64,000 nt of DNA, taken from positions 1 to 64,000 of the forward strand of contig USHV01000014.1 of assembly GCA_900554695.1 (NCBI GenBank), written 5' to 3'. This DNA is from an uncultured Prevotella sp. (GTDB lineage Bacteria; Bacteroidota; Bacteroidia; Bacteroidales; Bacteroidaceae). The position numbers and the translations under genes were made by a program. Under the pieces are notes generated by a model. The model did no database searches. It saw nothing but the letters and a program-made list of their open reading frames with translations, and was not told the DNA's origin. Below, one piece after another: positions 27,659 to 36,222 of the stretch. The first letter of the stretch is position 1. Every line of letters starts with the position of its first letter.

Positions 27659-28427
27659 AGTAGGAAGCTACGACTTTCTGGTCGAGCCTTTCCATTGCGA
27701 TTTCTCGCACCGTGTGTTCATGGGACATCTTGGCAACAACCTGCTAAATGCCGCCGATTTCCACTCCAACGAGCGTGGTTACGGCATGAGCTATCTCAAT
27801 CCTATACACCGCACATGGGTGCTCTCGCGTCTCGTAATAGAGATGGAGACCATGCCCGAGGCTTACGACACCATCAGCGTCAGTACATGGGTGGAGAGCG
27901 TGAAGCGCTATTTCACAAGCCGAAACTATGCCGTCACCGACAGCAACGGGCGCCGGTGCGGATACGGACGGAGCATCTGGGCGATGATAGACACCGTGAC
28001 ACGCCAGCCGGTGGATATAATGGCCGTGCGCGACGGACTGATAATGAAATACATCGACACCGAGACGCCGTGCCCCATTGAGCCGCCCTCGCGTGTCAAG
28101 ATGGGTGTCGGAGCGCGTCTGGTGCGCAGCGTGGAGACGCGATACAGCGATGTTGACGTGAACGGACACATAAACAGCGTGAAATATATTGAGCATATAC
28201 TCGACCTCTGGGACATAGAGTGGTATCGCCACAACGACATTCGTCGCATCGACATTGCCTATGTGGCCGAGGCATACATTGGCGACCGCCTGAACCTATA
28301 CGTGGAGCAGACCGACGACGACGAGTATTGCGTGCGCGTGGCAAAGCTGTCCGACGGAGCGGAGAAGGATGTTGAGGCTTGTCGCTGTAAGATTAAATTT
28401 ATGAAAAATGAAAGAAAATTTGGCTGA
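27642..28427 (+). CDS. Acyl-ACP thioesterase
   Basis: 261 aa from the Met at 27642 (MELKSKVGSYDFLVEPFHCD); an upstream in-frame Met at 27591 lies deeper in ilvN. Double hot-dog thioesterase of the FatA/FatB-like bacterial family (PF01643): first half with NAADFHSNERGYG and GYGRSIWAMID, second half with the catalytic-type motif RYSDVDVNGHINSVKY. Releases fatty acids from acyl-carrier protein. It overlaps ilvN by 17 nt and is the last gene before the ilvC promoter; the coupling to branched-chain synthesis suggests a link to branched fatty acids, which is inference. Confidence 0.88.
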   Translation: MELKSKVGSYDFLVEPFHCDFSHRVFMGHLGNNLLNAADFHSNERGYGMSYLNPIHRTWVLSRLVIEMETMPEAYDTISVSTWVESVKRYFTSRNYAVTDSNGRRCGYGRSIWAMIDTVTRQPVDIMAVRDGLIMKYIDTETPCPIEPPSRVKMGVGARLVRSVETRYSDVDVNGHINSVKYIEHILDLWDIEWYRHNDIRRIDIAYVAEAYIGDRLNLYVEQTDDDEYCVRVAKLSDGAEKDVEACRCKIKFMKNERKFG

Positions 28428-28450
28428 TTTGTATTAAATTGCTATATTTG
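28419..28450 (+). promoter_or_regulatory. Promoter of ilvC
   Basis: TTTG (28419-28422), 20 nt, TATATTTG (28443-28450): full match to the Bacteroidota consensus, overlapping the end of the thioesterase gene. ilvC can therefore be expressed separately from the upstream operon. In the leader, GCAGTC-TCCG-GACTGC (28483-28498) forms a perfect 6-bp hairpin 18 nt before the ilvC start. Confidence 0.72.
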
Positions 28451-28516
28451 TCCGCCAATTTAATGAAATAATATAACCAATCGCAGTCTCCGGACTGCAC
28501 AAAAAAACATAAGCAT

Positions 28517-29566
28517 ATGGCAGAAATGAATTTCGGTGGCGTGTTGGAAACAGTTGTCACCAGTAAAGAGTTTTCATTGGAAAAGGCACGCGAAGTGCTC
28601 AAGAACGAGACTATAGCAGTTCTCGGTTATGGCATTCAGGGACCCGGACAGGCCGGCAACCTGCGCGATAACGGCTTCAACGTGATTGTTGGCCAGCGTG
28701 AGGGCAAGACCTATCAGAAGGCCGTGGAAGACGGATGGGTTCCGGGCAAGACTTTGTTCTCTATCGAAGAGGCCGCCGAGAAAGGCACGATTATATGTAT
28801 GTTGCTGTCTGATGCAGGACAGATTGCCGTATGGCCTAAAGTGAAACCTTATCTCACGGCCGGCAAGACACTGTATTACTCACACGGATTCGCCATCACA
28901 TGGAACGACCGCACGGGCGTAGTGCCTCCAAAGGACGTCGACGTCATCATGGTCGCACCTAAGGGTTCGGGTACATCATTGCGCAGCATGTTCCTCGAGG
29001 GCCGCGGACTCAACTGCTCTTATGCAGTATATCAGGACGCTTCAGGCAAGGCAGACGAGAAGGCGCTCGCCTTCGGTATCGGCATCGGAGCAGGTTATCT
29101 GTTCAAGACAACATTCCAGCGCGAGGCTACGAGCGACCTCACCGGTGAGCGCGGATCGCTCATGGGAGCCATCGAAGGTCTGCTCGAGGCACAGTATGAG
29201 GTGCTCCGCGAGCACGGACACTCTCCTTCGGAGGCATTCAACGAGACCGTAGAGGAACTCACACAGAGCCTCATGCCGCTGTTCGCCGCCAAGGGAATGG
29301 ACTGGATGTATGCCAACTGCTCTACCACGGCACAGCGTGGCGCGCTCGACTGGGCACCGCGTTTCCGCGAAGCCATCAAACCGGTCATGGAGTGGCTCTA
29401 CCTCTCTGTGAAGACAGGTCAGGAAGCTCAGATATCCATCGACAGCAACTCGCAGCCTGACTACCGCGAGAAGCTCAACGCCGAACTCAAGGCAATGCGT
29501 GACAAAGAGATGTGGCGTGCTGCCGAGACCGTGCGCAAGCTGCGTCCGGAGAACAGCGAATTCTGA
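28517..29566 (+). CDS. ilvC: Ketol-acid reductoisomerase
   Basis: 349 aa. NAD(P)-dependent isomeroreductase making dihydroxy-isovalerate. Seen: Rossmann motif VLGYGIQGPGQAGNLRDNG, then VAPKGSGTSLR and the metal-binding helices (LTGERGSLMGAIEGLLEAQYE, ETVEELTQSLMPLF). Has its own promoter and is followed by a strong terminator, so it is the end of the ilv locus. Confidence 0.97.
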   Translation: MAEMNFGGVLETVVTSKEFSLEKAREVLKNETIAVLGYGIQGPGQAGNLRDNGFNVIVGQREGKTYQKAVEDGWVPGKTLFSIEEAAEKGTIICMLLSDAGQIAVWPKVKPYLTAGKTLYYSHGFAITWNDRTGVVPPKDVDVIMVAPKGSGTSLRSMFLEGRGLNCSYAVYQDASGKADEKALAFGIGIGAGYLFKTTFQREATSDLTGERGSLMGAIEGLLEAQYEVLREHGHSPSEAFNETVEELTQSLMPLFAAKGMDWMYANCSTTAQRGALDWAPRFREAIKPVMEWLYLSVKTGQEAQISIDSNSQPDYREKLNAELKAMRDKEMWRAAETVRKLRPENSEF

Positions 29567-29615
29567 CGAATACCATAATTATATATCCGGCATGATGTGC
29601 CGGAGACAGTAAAGG

Positions 29616-29664
29616 CTTATCCCGAACCGCGCCGCGTGGTGCATGACGGGATAAGTCTTTTTTT
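29616..29664 (+). terminator. Rho-independent terminator after ilvC
   Basis: Perfect 9-bp stem CTTATCCCG (29616-29624) / CGGGATAAG (29647-29655) followed by TCTTTTTTT. A second small hairpin, CCGGCA-TGATG-TGCCGG, lies just before it. Confidence 0.88.
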
Positions 29665-29703
29665 GCCCGATAGAAATCAGGTGTTTATTGTCTTCAATAT
29701 AAC

Positions 29704-29896
29704 CCCGAATCGGTCATTATACCGTACATGGTTTTATCTGTTTGTGCATTCATGCTTTCAGCCGTTTTTTTGTTTTCCATTGGCCTCTTTTTGTTCTATT
29801 TTTCTTGATATGGCCAGCCCTGCCTGCAAGAAATACAACTAAAATATGCTCAATATAAAGCAAAAATACAGACTTAATTCTAATGACCGATTCGGG
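29704..29896 (-). mobile_element. MITE-like element, copy 1 (193 bp)
   Basis: Bounded by perfect 16-bp terminal inverted repeats: CCCGAATCGGTCATTA (29704-29719) and TAATGACCGATTCGGG (29881-29896). The interior, read on the minus strand, aligns over its length with 51407-51600. Flanks ATAAC and ATAAA may be a decayed 5-bp target duplication. It codes for nothing visible. It lies about 75 bp before the 22-bp-array element A. Confidence 0.75.
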
Positions 29897-29970
29897 ATAA
29901 AGACCGTGATTTCGATCACGCATAAACCTTTTTCAATCCCAGACCGGAGTTGTTTCCTTGCTATAAGAAG

Positions 29971-30460
29971 AAACGATATATGCAGCTTTCAGATTGTAAC
30001 CGGATTTTGATTTTCCTGCCTCAGTTTCCTGATATACCCCGAAAAATAAGTGCGTATTTGCGGACAAAGTCTCCTTCGGACGCAAATACACGAAATATGA
30101 TATGTTTTTATAATATATTGAATATCAATGATTTATGTTTAAATGGTATTTTGTCGCTTTGCGAAAAGGCCCATTTCGTCATGCGAAAAGGCCTATTTCA
30201 GAGACTGAAATGGCCCATATCGCACCCCAATATGGGCTTTTTCGCACTGCGAAATGGGCAATATCAGAACACGGAACGGACTTGTCCGGACTACGTTATG
30301 GGGTATATCAAAATACGGAATTATACTAAATGCCCTTTATTCTCTATGATTTAACATTCATTTACATCTCTTTTGCGAAAATATTTTGTCAAAATACAGT
30401 CAAGAAAAATTGTAAGTTTGTCTCTCCGGTTTTCGTCAAAAACGCTGATACAAGACGGGT
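29971..30460 (+). repeat. 22-bp-palindrome array element A
   Basis: About 490 bp, a close copy of element B (39020-39505). Order: CTTTCAGATTGTAACCGG block; inverted repeat GTATTTGCG (30054-30062) / CGCAAATAC (30081-30089) with an 18-nt loop containing CTCCTTCGG; AT-rich linker; seven contiguous 22-bp units (30161-30314); then an AT-rich end with TTTTGCGAAAATATTTTGTC (starts 30371) and AAGAAAAATTGTAAG. Each unit is a 15-bp imperfect palindrome such as GAAATGGCCCATATC plus 7 bp. A 134-codon frame across it is probably not a gene: substitutions relative to B fall at all codon positions. Confidence 0.85.
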
Positions 30461-30895
30461 GGATAGATACGGAAAGCATTTGTCTGACGAGCCGTAAGTA
30501 TGCGTCGGTTTTATGATGAGGATTCTTCGGTTGTGGCCGCGTGATTTTATCATTACTCGTTCACCGTGCCGTAACGGTACATATCCCTTCGCGTTGTAAG
30601 GAAACTTTCTTCAATCATAGGTACTTTATGAATAAAAAACATTCACCGCAGACCCCCTGCCGGGCCGCATGATGCCTGTCACGGTTGCACGCAATGGCGC
30701 ATATATTAATAATGATACATCTATTGCCGTAATGTTTTACATTGTCATTAATTTCGAGTTTTGTGTGCCCTACTGAATATATATTATTAATTTTTTTTGT
30801 ATCTTTGCTTTACCTTTTAACAAAACCTGGAGGCATCGTGATGCTGAGGCATGTATTCGGCACGCATGTAGTGGCTTCCTTATAGACTGAAATAA

Positions 30896-32908
30896 ATGGA
30901 GATGAGAAAGACATTTTGGTTATTAAGTATCATACTATTAGGATTTTTTTCGTGCAACTCGCATAAAGAAAGTAACCGGCATGATAGTGAGATGGTGGAT
31001 TCTTTTCTCATAAGCCGCTACGACTCTATATATACGTTTCCTGATATTATGGAAAAACGGTTCGTGCAGGAGCAGAAAGGACTGACCGACAGTGTGTCAT
31101 TCTACCGGCTCGAGCTGTTCAGGGCGTTCTGTCGATTCCTTCAGGGGGATACGCGCGACGCAATGCGCACAAACGACCGTGTGTTGGCCTACGCCCGGTC
31201 ACACGACGACACCGACGCGCTCGAGGCCGTATGCTGGAACCACCGCTACGCCATGCTGCAGGGAATGAACCAGCGCGACTCTGCCGTGGCGTGTCTTCAT
31301 CATGCCTACGACGCACTCTATCGTGCCACCGACAGACGCGAGTTGGAGAATGTCTGCATAAACCTTGCCGACCAGTATCGCCAGATGGGCGACCAGCCCA
31401 ACGCCGCAAGATATTACCGCAAAGCCCTGTGGGTGGCGGACTCTCTGCATTCACGGCGGGTGAAATACAGCATATATGTAGGTCTGGCGCAGGTGTATGC
31501 CGACCTGCACAACTTCTCATTGGCCCATCACTACTTCGATCTGGCGGAGCGGAATCCCGAGCCCAAGCTCGCGTATGAGAAGTATTACTTCTACAACTCC
31601 AAGGGAAACTGCTACTATTTTGAGGAACGCTATGCCGAGGCTCTCGAGTGTTTCAAGAAGGCATACGCCATTGTGAGACAGTTCAACCAGCCGTCGCTCA
31701 ACGCCATAACAGAGGCGAATATGGGCGAGATATATACACTTCTCGGGCAGCTCGACTCGGCAGAAGTCTATCTCGACCGTGCAGGCGCGGGCATATATTC
31801 AGACTCCACCGCCAACGACGAGGTGGTTTTCTATTTCAACAGCCTTGAAGCGGCGCTCGCGCTCAACCGCCATCAGTATGCCAAGGCGCACAAGCTGCTT
31901 TCGCGGCCGTACGATCCTGAACGCATAGGTCCGTCGTATATGTATCTGCACAACAAGCGTCTGATGGAGTATTATCTGCGTCAGAACGACTATCGCCGGG
32001 CGTTCCACTACAAGGAACTCGTGGATAAGTATAATGACTCGATAAGAAACGAGCGCCATCTGAAAAGCATTGACGAGATAGACTACCGCTACAGCCAGGA
32101 CACTACGCTGCTCAAGCGCGACGTGCTCATTGCCGGCAAGAACGTGCAGCTGTCCGAACAGCGCACCACCATTGTCTTCACCGTGGGTCTGTTGCTCGTC
32201 GTTGTGCTCGGAGCGGTGCTGGTGTTCGTGTATGTGCGCCGCAAGAACGAACGGGTGTATGCCCGTCAGCTCGCACTGGTTACGAAGCTGCGTATGGACA
32301 ATGTGAAGAATCGCATATCGCCGCATTACACCCTGAACGTGCTCAACGCCATAATGCCGGCGTTCAGACAGTATGACGACCTGTCGCACAAGTTGCGTCT
32401 GTTTGTGAAGGTGTTGCGGTCGAACCTGCTCGCTTCTGACAAGGTGGCCGTGACACTGGAGGAGGAGCTTGAGCTCGTGAAGGATTTCGTGGCACTCCGC
32501 AAGGAGACCAACCCCGACACACCGCGCGTGGAATGGCGTGTGGACGAGAGTGTGGACGAGAGTGTTATGGTGCCGTCGATGTGCATCCAGATTCCTGTCG
32601 AGAATGCGTTGAAGTATGCCTTCGACGGCATGGAGGAGCCCGGCGAGATTGTTGTGAGCATAAACGACAGCGGCAAAGGCGTGCTCGTGAGCATCCGCGA
32701 CAACGGTGTGGGCTACAATCCCGGCGCATACAACAATTCGGAACGCGGCACTGGCAACGGTCTGAAGATGCTCTTCCGCACGGTGGAGATGCTCAATGCC
32801 AGAAACACCGAGAAGATGCGGTTCGACATAAGCAACCTTTCCGCCACAGGAGAAAGCGGAACTCTCGTAACAATATACGTTCCTTACCGCTATCAATTCA
32901 ATCTATAA
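30896..32908 (+). CDS. LytS-type sensor histidine kinase with periplasmic TPR domain
   Basis: 670 aa. N-terminal lipoprotein-like signal (LLSIILLGFFSCNSHKE), then TPR repeats to about residue 410 (NAARYYRKALWVADS, YAEALECFKKAYAIV), one membrane segment (TIVFTVGLLLVVVLGAVLVF), and a LytS/His_kinase domain: phospho-acceptor His in RISPHYTLNVLN, N box IPVENALKYAFDG, G boxes DNGVGYNPG and GTGNGLKML. The 14-nt gap to a LytTR regulator shows they are a pair. TATCTTTG at 30800-30807 may be its -7 element. Signal unknown. Confidence 0.9.
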   Translation: MEMRKTFWLLSIILLGFFSCNSHKESNRHDSEMVDSFLISRYDSIYTFPDIMEKRFVQEQKGLTDSVSFYRLELFRAFCRFLQGDTRDAMRTNDRVLAYARSHDDTDALEAVCWNHRYAMLQGMNQRDSAVACLHHAYDALYRATDRRELENVCINLADQYRQMGDQPNAARYYRKALWVADSLHSRRVKYSIYVGLAQVYADLHNFSLAHHYFDLAERNPEPKLAYEKYYFYNSKGNCYYFEERYAEALECFKKAYAIVRQFNQPSLNAITEANMGEIYTLLGQLDSAEVYLDRAGAGIYSDSTANDEVVFYFNSLEAALALNRHQYAKAHKLLSRPYDPERIGPSYMYLHNKRLMEYYLRQNDYRRAFHYKELVDKYNDSIRNERHLKSIDEIDYRYSQDTTLLKRDVLIAGKNVQLSEQRTTIVFTVGLLLVVVLGAVLVFVYVRRKNERVYARQLALVTKLRMDNVKNRISPHYTLNVLNAIMPAFRQYDDLSHKLRLFVKVLRSNLLASDKVAVTLEEELELVKDFVALRKETNPDTPRVEWRVDESVDESVMVPSMCIQIPVENALKYAFDGMEEPGEIVVSINDSGKGVLVSIRDNGVGYNPGAYNNSERGTGNGLKMLFRTVEMLNARNTEKMRFDISNLSATGESGTLVTIYVPYRYQFNL

Positions 32909-32922
32909 AACGCACAGACAAT

Positions 32923-33681
32923 ATGAATACCAAGATAATGTCAGCCGTGATCGTGGACGACGAACCGGGCGCGATACAGGCATTGGAGGCCGGTCTGAAG
33001 GCTTACGACGACATATTGGTGGTCGATACTCAGACCAACGAGCAGAAGGCGCGGCGCAGCATACTGCGCAATAAGCCCGACATCCTCTTCATGGATGTGG
33101 AGATGCCGGGCATAAGCGGCATAGACCTGATAAAGGAGATGAGGCCGCTCATGGGCGACAATACGCACGTCGTGTTCTACACGGCATACGACAAGTATCT
33201 CATCGACGCCCTGCGCGCCTCGGCGTTCGACTATCTGCTCAAGCCATACACCCCCGAAGAGTTGCAGACTGTCATCGACCGCGTGCGTGAAGACAGCGGC
33301 AACAGCGGGCAGGCAGCCGCTCCGTCGGCACCCGTTGCCGGCTCCGACGACCGGTTCGCGGTGCAGACCGTGGACCGTCTTATGTTGCTGCGCCGTCAGG
33401 AAATACTCTATTTCTATTATGACGACAGCCGCTGCTGGGTCATCACGCTCACCAATATGGAGCAGCACCGGTTGCGCCGTACCACCAAGGCGAAGGACAT
33501 TCTCGCCATGAACAGTTCGTTTGTGAAGGTAAGTTCCAGTTGCATTCTCAACATCGACTACCTTGCTTCGGTTGAACATACCACGCTGCGTTGTGTGCTC
33601 TTCCCGCCGTTCAACAATGTGGAGATAATGGCAAGTCGTCGCCACTATTCGGAGATAAAGGAGGCGCTCAAGTTCCTTTGA
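32923..33681 (+). CDS. LytTR-family response regulator
   Basis: 252 aa from the Met at 32923 (an in-frame frame extends upstream inside the kinase gene but the receiver domain starts here). Receiver domain: acidic pocket VDDEPG, phospho-acceptor Asp in ILFMDVEMPGISG, Lys in DYLLKPYTPEE. C-terminal LytTR DNA-binding domain (about residues 150-252) with SFVKVSSSCILNIDYLASVE. Partner of the upstream kinase. Targets not evident; no obvious repeated LytTR site was seen nearby. Confidence 0.93.
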   Translation: MNTKIMSAVIVDDEPGAIQALEAGLKAYDDILVVDTQTNEQKARRSILRNKPDILFMDVEMPGISGIDLIKEMRPLMGDNTHVVFYTAYDKYLIDALRASAFDYLLKPYTPEELQTVIDRVREDSGNSGQAAAPSAPVAGSDDRFAVQTVDRLMLLRRQEILYFYYDDSRCWVITLTNMEQHRLRRTTKAKDILAMNSSFVKVSSSCILNIDYLASVEHTTLRCVLFPPFNNVEIMASRRHYSEIKEALKFL

Positions 33682-33911
33682 TATGTCTGCGCGGCGCTGT
33701 GCGGTTGAGGCTGATGTGAATATATGGCGCGGAAGTGGGGCAGACGTAGCCGGATGATTGGGAATTTGTTGCACGGTATATTATGGAAGTGCGGTGTGTC
33801 TTGATGAATGTGCGGCATGCCCGTGCCGAATCCGCAACACGTTCTTCATGAATACAGAACACGTCTCAGCCTGATACACACGGATTTTCATTAAACACAT
33901 CATATTATTCG

Positions 33912-33945
33912 AATCCTTCCGACACGCCGTCAGAAGGATTTTTTG
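33912..33945 (+). terminator. Terminator downstream of the two-component genes
   Basis: AATCCTTC (33912-33919) pairs with GAAGGATT (33933-33940), followed by a T run. It lies about 230 nt after the regulator stop. Confidence 0.7.
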
Positions 33946-34029
33946 TTTCCCGATGGCGTGAGTCGCTTTATTTACGGCGTGCGCATGTCGTGACATTCAG
34001 ATATCGTCATATCATGGTTTTCGCGTCCG

Positions 34030-34452
34030 AAACTGTATATTCATACGCTTTTCGTAGTAAAAAATTTTGACAAATAAAATTCTCAAAATAGAAAAAAGCA
34101 GTCCGATAGCTACCCTGTCGCGATGCGTTAAAGAGCCTTTTCCGCACCGGTCATTTCTTCATCAAAACGGCGAAAAAAAACGGTGGTCTTGCGAAATGGG
34201 CTCTTTCGGCTTGCGAAATGCACCATTTTAGGACACGAAAAGCACCATATCAGCGCCTGAAAGAGCCTATATCGCAACACGAAATGGGCTCTTTCGCAAA
34301 CCAGTGAGCGCATCATCAATTTGCCATAATGCGTAAACCGCTGTCTGTCAGACACATAACAAAACCCTTCAAAACTTGCGTATTTGCGGTCGAAGGAGCA
34401 GTCGGACGAAAAAACGCGCGTATTTTCGAGTTACGGTGAATATTTATTCATT
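34030..34452 (-). repeat. 22-bp-palindrome array element C
   Basis: Inverted relative to element D and closely related to it. Left end carries TTTTGACAAATAAAATT and AAAATAGAAAA, the array has five good 22-bp units plus one degenerate (34191-34322; for example GCGAAATGGGCTCTTTCGGCTT), and the right part carries TATTTGCGGTCGAAGGAG, the complement of the CTCCTTCGG block. Occupies most of the gap between the regulator and the next gene. Confidence 0.82.
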
Positions 34453-34623
34453 TCTCCGCTTTGCTTTCTGCATATTTATGCAAAATCTTCTTTGTGCTCT
34501 ATGACAGCCGTATATACAGGCATGAAAATGGTATTTCGGTAAGTATTAATTACCGAATAATCATGTTTTTCTATCGTTTAGGCACGATAGATGTACGTAT
34601 GATACATACGCGCCTTTTCTCCG

Positions 34624-34655
34624 GTTGCGTGGTTTATGATGTTTTCCTATTTTTG
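34624..34655 (+). promoter_or_regulatory. Promoter of the zinc-knuckle lipoprotein
   Basis: GTTG (34624-34627), 20 nt, TATTTTTG (34648-34655); one mismatch in the -33 box. About 100 nt before the gene start. Confidence 0.55.
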
Positions 34656-34757
34656 TAGAGCTGATGCAGGTGTGTTTTCAACGCCCGTATTGTCCGGTTT
34701 TTGTGCCGGATATGATGTAGCAGGCCATCGACTGAAGATTCAGATAAAATATAAAAT

Positions 34758-35279
34758 ATGTCAGGAAAAGCATTAATATTAACAGCCTTTGTGCTGTTTT
34801 CATTCGCCTCGTGCGAGAAGAAGAAGGTCGAATATAGTCCTGCTTACAATACACCCACGCCTACTTACACCGTCAGCGACGACAATGAGGCGGAGGATAC
34901 GGGCTCTGATGAGAGCGAACCTATGGCGTCATGCCCGTTCTGTGGAGGCAGCGGCAGTGGTCCGGGTGGCGGTAACTGCGGTTTCTGCGGTGGCAGTGGA
35001 GAGGTCACCGCGGTGGAAGCGGCACAGGGACGGCACGTGATGAACGGCGGATCGGTGAGCGATTTCTATCCTTCCGGCGGCAGTTCGTCAGGCAGTTCGC
35101 AACAGAGTGGTCCGCGCGACAGAATGTGTCCGGCATGCGGCGGAGGCGGTGTCTGCCCGGTGTGCAGAGGCAACGGCGAGGTGATTAACTACGGAAACAC
35201 CAGTATCTGCGACTATTGCTACGGCGAGGGACGCTGTCCGAAGTGCATGGGACACGGCACTATCCCCGACCGTCCGTAG
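34758..35279 (+). CDS. Lipoprotein with DnaJ-type CxxCxGxG zinc knuckles
   Basis: 173 aa. Lipoprotein signal (ALILTAFVLFSFASCEKKK, Cys near 19), an acidic Ser/Pro linker, then cysteine-glycine repeats like the zinc-binding region of DnaJ: CPFCGGSGSG, CGFCGGSGE, CPACGGGG, CPVCRGNGE, CDYCYGEG, CPKCMGHG. No J domain. Such knuckles bind zinc and unfolded protein in DnaJ; in an exported lipoprotein the role is unknown. A second protein with the same knuckles lies at 36.2 kb. Confidence 0.75.
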   Translation: MSGKALILTAFVLFSFASCEKKKVEYSPAYNTPTPTYTVSDDNEAEDTGSDESEPMASCPFCGGSGSGPGGGNCGFCGGSGEVTAVEAAQGRHVMNGGSVSDFYPSGGSSSGSSQQSGPRDRMCPACGGGGVCPVCRGNGEVINYGNTSICDYCYGEGRCPKCMGHGTIPDRP

Positions 35280-35713
35280 AAAACATGCGAATGCTGCGAG
35301 GCATTCTGGATTAGAGGTTTGAGTAAATAATGTGGCAGGCGGCTTATTGTCGAATCTGAATAATGCCTGTCGAATATAGAATGTCTGATATCATTGTCTG
35401 TTTGCTTCTACTATGGGAAAAACAATATATATGCATTCAGCGGTGAGACCCGGACATTCTTTTTTTGTGTAATGCCATGAAACGCGGTTTCTGATGATAA
35501 ATTTCAGACCATGTGGGCACGATTTTCCACCGTTTGGGCTTCGTAGTCTGCCATACAGTCCGTATGTGCCATTTGGGCGGTTGCATACGTGTTGCGCTTT
35601 GCCTATCTTTGTACTGGTCAACGGCTCTCGCCGTATGGAAAAAACATAAGCTGGTTTAAGTTGTGGAAAATGGGGTTGGTAGAATTATTGATGTTATATT
35701 AAAATAATGTATT
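35280..35713. other. Intergenic region with a promoter
   Basis: 434 bp. Contains the promoter at 35580-35611; otherwise no gene, RNA or terminator recognised. Confidence 0.4.
35580..35611 (+). promoter_or_regulatory. Promoter of the small secreted protein
   Basis: GTTG (35580-35583), 20 nt, TATCTTTG (35604-35611), one mismatch from consensus in the -33 box; about 100 nt before the gene at 35714. Confidence 0.55.
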
Positions 35714-36073
35714 ATGAGAACTATCTTTATTCTGTTTTCTTTTGTTCTTGTTGGGTTAGGACTCTCCATACCTGGGGCGCAGGATGAAATCATCACGAAG
35801 AACGGCGATGTGTCTCAGGAATGTAACGTGGAGACAAGCGATAAGTATTTGCTCTACAACACGGAGAACAAGACCGACGAGGCAGATGACGAGCCAAACA
35901 GTCTGCTGATGGCTATGGGAGTGGAGAAGGTTTCTGTGCTTGATGACGGCAATATGTGGATAAGTCTTATACAGGTTTGTTTCCATAAAAAGAACAAGAA
36001 GAATGTTCCCGGTTTCTCCGGAACGAAGGGTGACTTTATCTTTCAGTCTTCGTCACGGCGTTATATGTCGTGA
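35714..36073 (+). CDS. Small secreted protein of unknown function
   Basis: 119 aa with a signal peptide (MRTIFILFSFVLVGLGLSIPG, cleavage likely after GA). Only two cysteines, an acidic middle (NKTDEADDEPNS) and a basic C-terminal segment (FHKKNKKN). No family recognised. A consensus-like promoter upstream supports expression. Confidence 0.55.
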   Translation: MRTIFILFSFVLVGLGLSIPGAQDEIITKNGDVSQECNVETSDKYLLYNTENKTDEADDEPNSLLMAMGVEKVSVLDDGNMWISLIQVCFHKKNKKNVPGFSGTKGDFIFQSSSRRYMS

Positions 36074-36222
36074 CCATGGCTCTCGCATAGTCTTTATGCT
36101 TGTATGTTTTCAGGCATGAGGCGTTGTGGTGGGCTGTCGGTGACGGCTCACCGCAATTTATTTTTTCACGTATCTGCGCAATACGCGGACGATTGTTTAT
36201 TAATAATTAAATAATGGTAATT

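Noticed and set aside
30161..30314. CRISPR array
   Set aside because: The 22-bp units are contiguous, with no unique spacers, are themselves degenerate, and no cas gene is present.
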